From the NCBI GenBank assembly GCA_031841125.1, contig CM063108.1:52474122-52538121 (forward strand): 64,000 nt of DNA, read 5' to 3'. A program made the position numbers and the translations under genes. Shown here piece after piece: positions 33,078-42,670 of this stretch; within the stretch, counting starts at the first letter, position 1, and the number at the start of each line of letters is the position of its first letter. Under the pieces are notes generated by a model. It saw only the letters and a list, made by a program, of their open reading frames with translations. It ran no database searches and was not told where the DNA came from. The stretch is from Acanthococcus lagerstroemiae (Eukaryota > Arthropoda > Insecta > Hemiptera > Eriococcidae).

Positions 33078-33179
33078 GATCCAGATTCGCCTGGTCAGCC
33101 TGGGTACATACGACCAACTCACAAGCGCCAAAAGTCCAGATCAGAAAGGGAAGGAAGCCCGGTGGAAGAATAACAGCAG
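33078..33179 (+). CDS. Candidate host exon (frame uncertain)
   Basis: A pyrimidine-rich tract ending TATCTTTATTTCAG (33064-33077) is a good splice acceptor, and AACAGCAG followed by GTAGCT gives a possible donor at 33180. The enclosed 102 bases are a multiple of three. One frame reads DPDSPGQPGYIRPTHKRQ and ends in a stop at 33171-33173, which would make it a terminal coding exon; the other two stay open to the donor (for example QIRLVSLGTYDQLTSAKS). I do not recognise the protein in any frame. Composition and position inside non-repetitive DNA favour a real exon, but this remains a guess. Confidence 0.35.
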
Positions 33180-33289
33180 GTAGCTGTGACGTTTTCTACG
33201 TTATATACTTATTTTACTCGATAGAATAACATCAAAGTCGAAAAACTTGACCGTTCCATTTTTCACCAATATGATAGCCAATAATATCT

Positions 33290-33658
33290 GAGATATAATG
33301 TTACGTCTACATAAACCGACCTCTTATAAATGTACCGAATCCCACATCTCCCCTTCTAAAAGCGATGCATAGCGAGGAGAGGACGCCCAAAACGGGAAGT
33401 CGGCATCGAACTCTTGGAAGAAGCAACCGGAGGTGCTGGCGATGTTGACTCGGATCTCGGCGGACCTTCCTGTGGCGACGTGACCTTTTCTTTGATAACG
33501 CTTGAGGTGCCGTCGATGATGACTCCCTCTGCCACTGTCGTAGCATAGTGGAATTCCGACGGATCGTACCCTCGGGGGTTTCCACCATGACCGATCGAGG
33601 AGTACCAGCTCTGTCAACTACAGTACCTTCTGACTGACGATCCGGGATATACACACGC
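33290..33658 (-). pseudogene. Gypsy-type pol C-terminus
   Basis: Minus-strand reading VYIPDRQSEGTVVDRAGTPR, SVMVETPEGTIRRNSTMLRQ matches the C-terminal tail of Gypsy polyproteins after the integrase (PRSYxVxTxxGxxRRNRxxL). The reading ends with GFGTFIRGRFM and a stop near 33310, where an LTR would begin (TGTAGACGTAACA). Its 5' side is cut at 33659 by a CAGGGTGTC repeat. The integrase zinc finger at 36982-37310 could be the same element. Confidence 0.65.
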
Positions 33659-33800
33659 AGGGTGTCCATTCCCTGAAAAATCTGGAGAACCGGAAAAAGT
33701 CAGGGAATTTCGTCCGTCTGGAAAAGTCTGGGAAAAGTCAGGGAATTTTGGAATTTTCCGCATATTTCACCTAAAAGTCAGGGAATTCTGTAAAAAAATC
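33659..33800. repeat. Repeat with CAGGGTGTC end
   Basis: Starts CAGGGTGTCCATTCCCTGAA and then repeats GGAAAAGTCAGGGAATTT-like words. Similar termini are at 51384 (CAGGGTGTCTACCA) and, reversed, at 17757-17785. Confidence 0.55.
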
Positions 33801-34354
33801 GACTGTGAAATTCTGTAGTATTTCAAACAGATTTTACCCTATTTGTTATAAAAAAATTTCCCTTCGCTTCGCTCAGACAATTATCTTATCATTTTTCTTT
33901 CGCAGGAGAAGGGCGTGGGTAATACAACCCCCTCTCCATCGCAGTAGTAGATGCAGAGTGTGTTGGTGTGATGAAATCGTTTTCATGGTATTCGTTTCGC
34001 GTCTACATCTTTCTATTAAGGCTGCTATACACTTAACGTATTTCGTATTTCGTGACTTTCCACGAACCATTTCACAAAAAATATGACCAGGGAAAATTAT
34101 TTTATGTTTCGACATATTTTTCCTATTGATTCATATAGGGAATATCCATCATTTCTTTATGATTCATGTAGTATGCAGTCAATAGGACCCAACTTGATTG
34201 GACATATTTTGACATATTTTGCTATTAAAGGCATATAAATGCATATTTGTATTATTTTCTTCGGTTTTTGGGCATATTTAGCCATTTTGGAGAACTTTTC
34301 GAGAACATTTCTCCTTTTCTGCTGGAAAACAATAAAAACATCTGAAAATTCGAT
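33801..34354. other. AT-rich flank with GACATATTTT words
   Basis: No gene. The string GACATATTTTG recurs around 34200-34215 and again beyond the PLE at 35409-35425, as do GGCATATAAATGCATATTT-like words, suggesting that both flanks of PLE copy 2 belong to one older repeat. Confidence 0.4.
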
Positions 34355-34362
34355 AGGAAATG

Positions 34363-35144
34363 GAATTCCTCTTGTAGGGTGTGCCAATTCACTTTTCCTT
34401 CTTCTGTATTCCGGAGCGCTAACAAAATTAAACAAATAGCAATTAACAACAAATACCAACCACAAACAGTAGACAGAATAATTAAGAAACTAACACAACC
34501 AAAAAACACAGACACCGAACCAATAACCACAAAAACAGACAAATACGCAGGAGCAATACCATTCACCGGAACACATACATACAAAATACAAAAAATCTTC
34601 AACCAATACAACATAAAACTCGGAATCAAAAACAGACCACCTCTGATCAAACAAATAAGCAATGACAAAACAGAAGCAAAGGACAGAAACAACAGCAGCG
34701 GAGTATACAGACTGGACTATGAACACTGTGACATGACCTACATTGGAGAAAATGGCAGAAAATCCACAACCAGAATCAAAGAACACGAAAAATCACAGAA
34801 GCTAAATGATGACAAATCACTGTTTGGAAAACACTGCAATGACCAGGGACACAACAATGACAAATTGACAGAAAAGTACAAAATCCTACACACAGAAAAC
34901 AACACAAGAAAAAGAAAATGAAAAGAACAACTAGAAATAATAAACTAAAACAAAACAACCTAATAAATACAACAACCAACTTCCAAAGTGAGAACTTATT
35001 CCAACTAATAACATAACACCCACGAATTGGACAGATGGCATAACAGCCGAAAGCGCTCTGGAATACAGAAGAAGGAAAAGTGGTTTGGCACACCCTACAA
35101 AAGGAATATTACCACGTTCACTCACATTCCAAAATGGACACTAA
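34363..35144 (+). mobile_element. Penelope-like element, copy 2, 5'-truncated
   Basis: Flanked by AGGAAATG at 34355-34362 and 35145-35152 (ten positions if one mismatch is allowed). The left end (34370-34418) is an inverted copy of part of the 3' end (about 35046-35100), after which coding begins. The right end carries the full 3' terminus CCAAAATGGACACTA seen inverted at the left end of copy 1. The interior lacks most of the terminal repeat found in copy 1. Confidence 0.8.
34427..34921 (+). pseudogene. PLE linker and GIY-YIG endonuclease, copy 2
   Basis: An uninterrupted reading of about 165 residues: NKYQPQTVDRIIKKLTQPKN, TKTDKYAGAIPFTGTHTYK, NIKLGIKNRPPLIKQI, then GVYRLDYEHCDMTYIGENGR and TTRIKEHEKSQK. 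The GIY-YIG motifs are intact. An early stop after NNTRKRK cuts the last 30 or so residues present in copy 1. The reverse transcriptase is absent, so this is a remnant. Comparison with copy 1 defines the solo LTR boundaries there. Confidence 0.85.
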
Positions 35145-35795
35145 GGAAATGAAATGACAGAAACTGGTTGGTTGTACACATTAGCGCTCCTACATTTTTT
35201 CATGGTTCAAATTCGAATGCGGATATGAAGTTGTACTTCTGAATTATGTTATTTGTGGCATGTGTTGATTTTTCTATCTGTGATGGACTGAGTTTTTGTG
35301 TTTGTAATATTTGACCATAGACATGGTGTCACAATTATTCAGCTTGAAAAGTCCTGCATTTTGAATATTTTAAGCATACTCGTATTTTACCCGTGAGGGA
35401 ATATTTTGACATATTTTGGCCTTTTTTGGGGAATATTATATGCGCATATTTCACTGTTTTCAGGACATAAAATAATGTTCCCTGAATAGAACGAAACGCG
35501 TACCAATCCCTATACACTTCTCCCAATATCAGCTCTTTCGTGCTTTTCATCTCATCCTGTTCGCGAGAATTTGAAAATCGGTGCGAAAAGACGTGAAAAT
35601 AGAAAAATATTCGGTCTAGCTTCTCTCCCTCAGTGTAAAGATTTTCTTGAAGGAAGTCGTAATGAAACGAAAATTTGAAACCAATGAATTCACTTTCTAG
35701 GACATCCTGCCATCGGGTTTCTCTTCGGTTCCCCTCTCCTCCGTCAATGTAGTTAAGGGTGAATGAAAGGGACTTCCGAGATTTTTGGGGAAGAG
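35145..35795. other. AT-rich flank, no gene
   Basis: Continues the GACATATTTT repeat flank and then non-coding DNA. Nothing else recognised. Confidence 0.35.
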
Positions 35796-35956
35796 CAGTG
35801 GCCAGCTAGAATTTTCCCGAAGGGGGGGGGGTGGTCAAAATAAGATTTTCAAGGTGAGAAAAAGTCGAAAACTGAGGTATTTTTTTAAAATCGCCGATAT
35901 TAGAGAACTATGTAAAAATATTGGGGGCACGTGCTCCCTCCGACGTTACGTCACTG
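35796..35956. mobile_element. Short hAT-like MITE, 161 bp
   Basis: Left end CAGTGGCCAGCTAGAATTTT, right end (reverse complement) CAGTGACGTAACGTCGG, both followed inward by G-runs. Flanks GGGAAGAG and AGGAAGAG agree in 7 of 8 positions. Ends beginning CAGTGRC and an 8-bp duplication fit hAT. Confidence 0.5.
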
Positions 35957-36981
35957 AGGAAGAGTAATCAATCCACAAAATTTGAAAAAATCTAAAGACC
36001 ACGTAATAATTGTTATCGCGTTACGAAAGAGTCCATTGTTTTCAAACATATGACCTTTTATTGTATCTGTCGATACTCTTAAATTGGGGCTTCTTCCGCC
36101 TCCCCTGGTGCCATAATTTTCCAGATCGTAACCACCTTTTTACTTTCATAGCATTCGTCGTTAGGTATGCTGCAGCTTTTTCACCTGGGTTCCGGAATTC
36201 ATTTTAATAGTTATGTTCCCTCCCCCTAAATCATTCAGTCTTCACGAGGCAGGGGCTAATTCCGGTTACTCTAGTTTTCGTCAAGTTCCAAATTCTTTAC
36301 GAGATTCTAAAGTCAATTTTTTCGACAGGATAGTCAACCAAGCTCTGAGTCGCTGATTTCGAATATCGCCTCAGATTTTTATCCGACCCTTTCCAAAGCA
36401 CTGTCGTAATACGAATTTAGCTTCTCCGGCGAAAAATTGCACGGAGCATCGAAATAGGGGTGAATTTGTGTCGCTGATTTCGAATATCGCTGCCGAGTTT
36501 TAATCTGGACCTTGTTTAAGCTCCGTGCTTTTTCAGTTGAGAAAATTTTACGACGATATTTTCCATTAACAACACTTTGAATAAATAATAATGTATTTTA
36601 TCCAAAATACTCGTATAATTGAAAAAGACTGTTTTTCCAAACAGCATCCCATGAGTAAACTGGCTTTTTTATTTGACTGAAACGAAGAGTGAGGTAAAAA
36701 CCGGAGAGTGAGGTAAAAATTTTTACCTCACGGCTTGCCTACAACACGTGACGAAAAGACGAAATGTCGCATTCGCGAATTACATGCCCTGTAGGAGTGC
36801 TACTATCGCTGGACAAACGTGATCTGATAAAACTGGATGTAATCTTTTGATTTTGAGTAGATTTTTGAATTTTAATTGGTAATTTATATATTTGTCACGC
36901 AAAATGAATGTTTCTATCGATGTGGACGATATACGTATAAAGGAATGCAACGACGAGCAAAAATGGCTTTACATTTCGTGA
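35957..36981. other. Non-coding DNA
   Basis: A segment GTCGCTGATTTCGAATATCGC occurs twice (near 36350 and 36472), about 120 bp apart, suggesting a decayed local duplication. Otherwise nothing recognised. Confidence 0.35.
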
Positions 36982-37310
36982 TTAATTCACTAGCCGTGAG
37001 AGTTGAAACTCGAGCTTATGTAACGAGAATAATAAATCGATAACCGCAAGGTAACGATACCTGTTGTGTTCAAAAAAATCCGTGGCAACTTTTACCCATG
37101 GTTCGTATGGTGTTTCTGACTTCATCATAGGATGGTTCGGTGCAGGACGATGTTTGGAGCAGACTTCGCATCGTTCAATAAAACGGTTAATATCGGCGCT
37201 AATACCTGGCCAAAATACAGACTGTTTTGCTCGTTCGAGACCCCGGACTATACCTAAGTACGGCAAACTATAATTATTATTTCGAACGAACCGAAACAGC
37301 ATCATGATAG
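36982..37310 (-). pseudogene. Gypsy integrase, zinc finger and start of core
   Basis: Minus-strand reading GIVRGLERAKQSVFWPGISA, INRFIERCEVCSKHRPAPN is the H2C2 zinc finger of Gypsy integrases (C-x2-C present; the histidine pair is upstream and decayed), then WVKVATDFFEHNRYRYLAVI supplies the first core Asp (TDFF) and the strand after it. The reading is lost after AVIDLLF. Integrase inserts the LTR cDNA in its family. Confidence 0.8.
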
Positions 37311-38029
37311 ATTTACGGCGTTTAGTGTATGCAATTTTATTAACATTTCAAGATAATTCGGTTATTAGCGGAATATTCACGGCGTTGCGGTTATGCAATT
37401 ATATTAACACTTCAGTCATGTTATTGCTGCATTTGAAATATAGCACATTTTCTTTATGATGTAATGTCATGATTTGAAATCGTGACCATCCGGGTGGATA
37501 GAAAGACTTTTTTTTTAATGTATTTAGTAACTCGCCAACAGGTGGACGTACGAATTAAGTTTTTAGCAACCGTTTAGGAAAAGTAGGCGAAAAAGGCTTA
37601 CCTAGCGCGACAACGTGGACCCGTTTTTAGGGAGTAAAAACAATTTCCATAGCGTAATATGAAATAGATCGAAGTGAAACAGATTGAGGGAGTTCTTCGT
37701 CCAAAAACAAGGCCTAGCGAAGTAAAACGGAGTTTGGCAAAAGATCGGTGATATCAATTTATTGTATTGTAAACCTCACTGCGTAAGGCTAATAAATAAA
37801 CTCACCAACAATGTGAAGTCGATTCTCAGTTTTGCACTCAAATTCGGATACAAGAGGATAATACCCCACCATTATGAACGAAATTGTATGCGTGGTTTTA
37901 CCGCGCTTACCTGTGAACAAAAACACAAAATAAACATGAGAAAATGTATTAATTACCAACAGTTTTATTTTGTCTTATTATTTCCGTTCGCACCTTATTC
38001 TTAATTCCTAGTAAGCTCATTAACATCTG
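37311..38029. other. No gene recognised
   Basis: AT-rich sequence with weak internal resemblance between ATTATATTAACACTTCAGTC and AATTTTATTAACATTTCAAG (37330-37420). No protein. Confidence 0.35.
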
Positions 38030-38235
38030 ATTTTGGGTGGTTCTTAGTCCGTCTATTTGTGCCTTCGTTGGGACTCATGTTTGTGCACCATACGTGGAGG
38101 TTAGAATTACTCATTGGCTTACGATTTTTATTTTGGATGCCAAATTAAACTTTCTTTTCAAAATATTTTTGTTCGACTGAAAATTTCTCCTATCATTTGA
38201 TTTCGTAAGGTCATTTTTAAAGTCAGAGAAGTGTT
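38030..38235 (-). pseudogene. RTE-like LINE fragment
   Basis: Minus-strand reading FKNDLTKSNDRR, ILKRKFNLASKIKIVSQ, stop, TSTYGAQT, stop, VPTKAQIDGLRTTQNQM parallels the post-palm block of RTE enzymes (LTYGAQTWxxT...RLxTTQNxM). Two stops in 65 codons. Confidence 0.65.
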
Positions 38236-38404
38236 CAATCAAAAAGGGTCAAATTCGGAATCAGTGCACGAAATAGGTCTGAAAACACTGTAGTTTTTCG
38301 ACGATATCCAAAATGTGACGTTGAGCTTTACTCAGTGATTGAAAGCTATTTTCGCAAAATCTCTCTGACCAGACATTTAAGCTCAGTGAAGTTGTGTTTT
38401 GAAA

Positions 38405-38562
38405 GGGAAAAAAATGTAATCGAAGATTTCTCTTCAGGATTGTGTAGGCACTGGTCCCCAGAATATGGGGTGAAAATGCACAACCCCTACCTCGAGTCAG
38501 TCCGCATCCACAGGGGCAACAATGTCCGAATTTCAGTTTTTTCGCTTTATCTGGATAATAAC
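38405..38562 (-). repeat. Dispersed repeat Y, copy A
   Basis: Reverse complement of 42525-42670 over about 145 bp, sharing GGGGTTGTGCATTTTCACCCC and GAAATCTTCGATTAC/GAAATCTTTGATTAC. Outer flanks differ, so these are separate copies of a repeat. Confidence 0.8.
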
Positions 38563-38566
38563 CGGT

Positions 38567-39018
38567 ACGTTGAAATCACCTAGTATTAGTACTTCATTTT
38601 GGACGAGTTCGGGAATGGAAGAGATTGCATCGTATACGTTTTTATGTACAGATCTCGGAAGCCCTGGAGGTATGTAGAAACGTGTAACTCTAGGTATTTT
38701 TATTCGGATCTATACACAGTCATACGGTTTATTTTCAAAGTCTTGAAAGAATAATCTCGCCGAACTAAGAGTACCTTCTTTTATAGCTATAAGTGTTCCA
38801 CCCCCTCTGTTGGTACCGTGCACTGCGATATTCCTGTCATGCCTGTATACCCTATAGTTATCAAATATTTCACCTGTGTGTATACCATCATGTAACCAAG
38901 TTTCAGTAATTGCAATGATGTCATATTGGTTTTGCGATATCGCTGAACGAAATTCAGATAATTTCATTCTAATGCCTCTTACATTTTGATAAAAACATGT
39001 ATAGGATCTTTTTTCCAT
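38567..39018 (-). pseudogene. CR1/Jockey-like ORF2 endonuclease N-terminus
   Basis: Starts MEKRSYTCFYQNVRGIRMKL (QNVRG with catalytic Asn), DIIAITETWLHDGI (catalytic Glu), GGGTLIAIKEGT, and beyond a stop VTRFYIPPGLPRSVHKN and LILGDFNVPV (Asp-x-Asn). Cut at about 38567 by repeat Y. ORF1 of the same LINE lies 65 bp upstream. Confidence 0.8.
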
Positions 39019-39082
39019 GTCGTGGGTTTGTTACAGTTCATTTCAGATAAAAATACGTTAATGTATCGGACCATTGATTGTG

Positions 39083-39386
39083 TTAACGCTGTGTTTCACC
39101 ATTCATAAGGGTTGTATGACCGCTTATGTCATGCGACGAGGTCCTCGCTGCCTCAATGTCTGCTATTGATTCGATATGAATTAACGGTTGATTGTTGTTC
39201 CTTTGTGCTAGAATTTTACGATTATATGTCATAACACGTTTAAATCGATGCTCCTTCCTTAATATGAGTGCTTTGCGGAATAATTCAGCTCGTTGCCTTG
39301 TTAAATGTTCATTAACAAAGATTTTGTGATCTTCTCTGAAACCCAACATTCGAGTGCTAAGCTTTTTTATTCGGCATTCCCTGATG
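39083..39386 (-). pseudogene. CR1/Daphne-like ORF1 C-terminus
   Basis: Minus-strand reading IRECRIKKLSTRMLGFREDH, KIFVNEHLTRQRAELFRKAL and RVMTYNRKILAQRNNNQPLI matches the ORF1 tail of CR1/Daphne-type LINEs (KIFVNEHLT and VxxxxGKIxxRK). It ends at a stop 39083 and is followed by ORF2. The N-terminal part is lost where repeat R copy 2 begins at 39387. Confidence 0.75.
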
Positions 39387-40874
39387 GTACCGCTAATGTA
39401 AGGGGTAAACCGACTCCTACCCGTAATGAATTTTGAAAGGGCGAGTGCCGGGTAAACACTCGTCCAGGGATGCCACCCGTTTTTTCTGTAACTATAAATC
39501 GAAAACGAAAAAACGGGAAAAGTGATAAGTTGTCGTATTTGGACTTAGCTGTCCTGTAACGAAGCTTAAAATCTTGACGTAAATACATCTTAACCGTGGG
39601 CCCACTTTACGGTCACCAAAATCCCTACAGAGCCAATCAGGCATAAGCCAAGACCAATAATCGGGTCATATTTACCCATTGCATTAATTAATTTTGTTAA
39701 TTTTGGAGGGCGGTTCATGAGATAACTCCCCCACCGGCCACTAAGGGAAGCCCAAAAATCACAGCCCCCGCAGGGGGTATTACACTCGCTTAGGTGTAGA
39801 TAGATGTTTTAGATTGAGATAAACCAGCGACCCGCCGAATTATATGGCGAGGTCGACATAATAATTAAACATATGCTACCACTGTTTTGTAGCATCCCTA
39901 GCCATGCCTTTAGGCTTTAAGGGCTCCCGGGTCACGCCTTTGGACTCGCGGGGTCTTATGCAAACAGGGCCATTTATTCATTATGTTCGGTTATTCCTGA
40001 ACGAGGTAAAGGGGAGGGAAAGCCATGACATCTGTGCCCCCCTCGTAACCGTGAGTCGTTCCCCACAAACCGCCCTTTTCGGATCAAAATTTGTATGGCG
40101 ACGAGGGATTTTTGTGGCCACTTAAAATTCCTATGATTAGGTACGTACATATACAGGGCTACAGCTTAAACTTTACAATTCAGGCTCCATGCCGACACCA
40201 CCGCATCCCGGCCCACCGACGGCGTAAAGTTCTGCACACTCACCATGTGTACTCTTGGTGAGTTTGTTACGCTGGCCATCCGACGACTTGCCAGCCTCCC
40301 ATTGTGGCACAGCGTCCATCGATCATCCTGTGTTTTCCTCCGGAATGGGTCACCGCCATCAATTGGATAATGGTTGCCGAATTGTGGATGATGATTATCA
40401 CGAGCCCATTGGACATCGTGGTTTTAACATAATACATATGTCCGTTCACGGGCGCATTCACGCGAAACGAAAGTATTTTTACAAGGAAATTAATTTAAAA
40501 AATGAACAAAACGGAAAAGACGGATTGGCGACAAAAAAAAAAAGTATGTTCGTACGCGGAGCGCGTGTCGCCGAGGTCCCTGGTGAAGTCTAGGGCACCT
40601 CTCGTACGATGGTCCCCTCGAGGGGGTTAAACCCTACGGATCTAAGCCGCACATTTTTACGCGTACTTTTCGGACGAGAATTTTTCGACGACCTTTTTCC
40701 ACCGACCTTTTTCGACGAGTAACTTTTGACTAATTCCCGCGATTTTTCCAAGCCTGGAGTCTCATTTCCCTTCTTGTCACGCAGGACTTCCTCTGTTATC
40801 GCGGGGGCAGGACATCAACCAACCAGAGTGATCCTAATCCTGTGATGTCATTTACGATCTTCCCGTTGGTTGAT
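39387..40874. repeat. Repeat R, copy 2 (about 1.5 kb)
   Basis: Same start (GTACCGCTAATGTAA) and end (TTGGTTGAT, then T-run 40875-40884) as copy 1 at 22081. Shared blocks include CACTCGTCCAGGGATGCCAC, GGGCTCCCGGGTCACGCC and CTCTCGTACGATGGTCCCCT. The left neighbour is a LINE ORF1; the right neighbour is a MITE. Confidence 0.8.
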
Positions 40875-40892
40875 TTTTTTTTTTAATATATA

Positions 40893-41490
40893 TGTGACGC
40901 GTCATGAGAAACCATACCTTCGGGTGAAGAGGGTCGAAAATGAAATTTTGACTGATTCTAATAGAGAAAAGTATGGAGAATCCAATGCCGCAAACCGCAG
41001 CTCAATCGGAGCAAAATTCTCAGAGATATGCCATTTTGAAGTTGGAAACTACTAAAAAGTACTTTTCGAGAAAAAACAGCTTTAAAGTTTTTCGTTCGGA
41101 CATTGCTTAAATTACCAAGTTCTCCGAAGGTATTATGGTTGAAAATTAGCCCCCCCCCCCCAAGTAAAATTTTATGAGGAATTCAATGGTGTAGGTTTCA
41201 GGTTTGCTAAAATAAAACTGACAAATGTATGCAAATAAAGTTTATTATAAAAAAAATGTATGTAAATGACGTTGATTATAAAAAAAGTTTTTTTTACAAA
41301 AATTATAAAAACTAAACAAATAAACAACAAAACAAGCGAGTATGGGTGCCTAAAATGTTCTTCAGATACTCTAGAACACATTTCCGGCAAAAAGTCATTT
41401 TTGATCAAAATCAATTTTTCAACGTGTTTTGGCGTTTTTCTTGAAAACAACTTTTTCACCCGAAGGTATGGTTTCTCATGGCGCGTCACA
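40893..41490. mobile_element. TA-flanked MITE, 598 bp
   Basis: Terminal inverted repeats of 36 bp with one mismatch, starting TGTGACGCGTCATGAGAAAC on the left and TGTGACGCGCCATGAGAAAC (reverse complement) on the right, then CATACCTTCGGGTGAA in both. TA (within TATA) lies on both outer sides. This fits a Tc1/mariner-type non-autonomous element. No transposase. Confidence 0.8.
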
Positions 41491-42520
41491 TATAGAAAAG
41501 ATACAACCTAGAACCTAGGACCACTAATTTAGAAGATGTCCGATTTCGCACACTTTGAGCTTGCCGAAACTGACGCTTTTATCAGGTGTTTCGGTCACGA
41601 CCCCGTGGCCGCCGAGATTCCACCTGTGGGAAACCTCGGTTTGAGGTGTCGGCCCACAAAACTGTCGAAGGTATCCTTGTTCGTCGCTAACCTTCGTCAA
41701 TTCTATAAGTCTCCCCCATTCAGTGCGTGTATTTCGTGAGTCGCCTAACGCCGGCGGTATTGAAACCGGATGGTGAAAACGAACCTTTCATTTCCAAATT
41801 TAATACCGCCCTATTAATTTGGCTCACCTTTCAGAAACTCAAAAAACGCAAAATCGGCCTTTTTAAGATTGAACTAAGGACACTAATGGAGTCAAATGCT
41901 ATTATCATTTTAATCCGCTTAGGTCGCATAGAACTCTCTTATATCTTCTAGTTTCCACGAACCAAGGTTGTAAACATGTATTTATAGGGTGTATTATATC
42001 CTCGGAGCAACCTTGACTCGAAGAGACTCTTAGTTCCCTCGATCTAGCGAATGTTTAAAAATTTATTTTATTATATTTTTAAACGTCCATGTTACAGGTC
42101 ATCTAACGACATTTGAAGACCATTGTTGCAATTCTGTTACTTTCCCTTCCATTGTATGCTACTACTCATGAATTCACGCTAATAAAAAATTACGACTAAA
42201 TGAAAACAGCAGTGCATGTAGATTCAAAAATGTATGCTTTTAATAATGTTCGTAATACAGCACGCCACAAAATTATACTAGTTAATGCGTAATTGAAAAC
42301 ATAAATCGTCAGTCGAACATCTCATATTTTGAAACGACTGCGGCATACATTCGTAGTGGGTACAGCGGTTGTAAATCTAATTTATAAATAATAACAAATT
42401 ACAATGTTCCGCGGTGGGCGTAATAAGTGTTTTACCGAAAAATGTATAGAACATTTCTTGTATGAAATTTTATGTAGAATTATTTTGTGCTGCTCACTTT
42501 TATCCGTTTCTTGCTTCATT
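41491..42520. other. Intergenic, no element identified
   Basis: Short open frames at 41536-41739 and 41727-41951 overlap and have no known motif. No shared repeats found. Confidence 0.35.
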
Positions 42521-42524
42521 TTGA

Positions 42525-42670
42525 AGATAAAGCGGAAAAACTGCATTTTGGGCGTTGTTGCTCCCTGTGGACGTGGACTAACTCGCCTTAGGGGTTGTGC
42601 ATTTTCACCCCGTATTTTGGAGATCAGTACCTATACAATCGTGAAAAGAAATCTTTGATTACGTTTCCCC
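42525..42670 (+). repeat. Dispersed repeat Y, copy B
   Basis: Plus-strand counterpart of 38405-38562, starting at ATAAAGCGGAAAAACTGCAT and ending near GATTACGTTTCC. It is 4 kb away and inverted. Confidence 0.8.
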
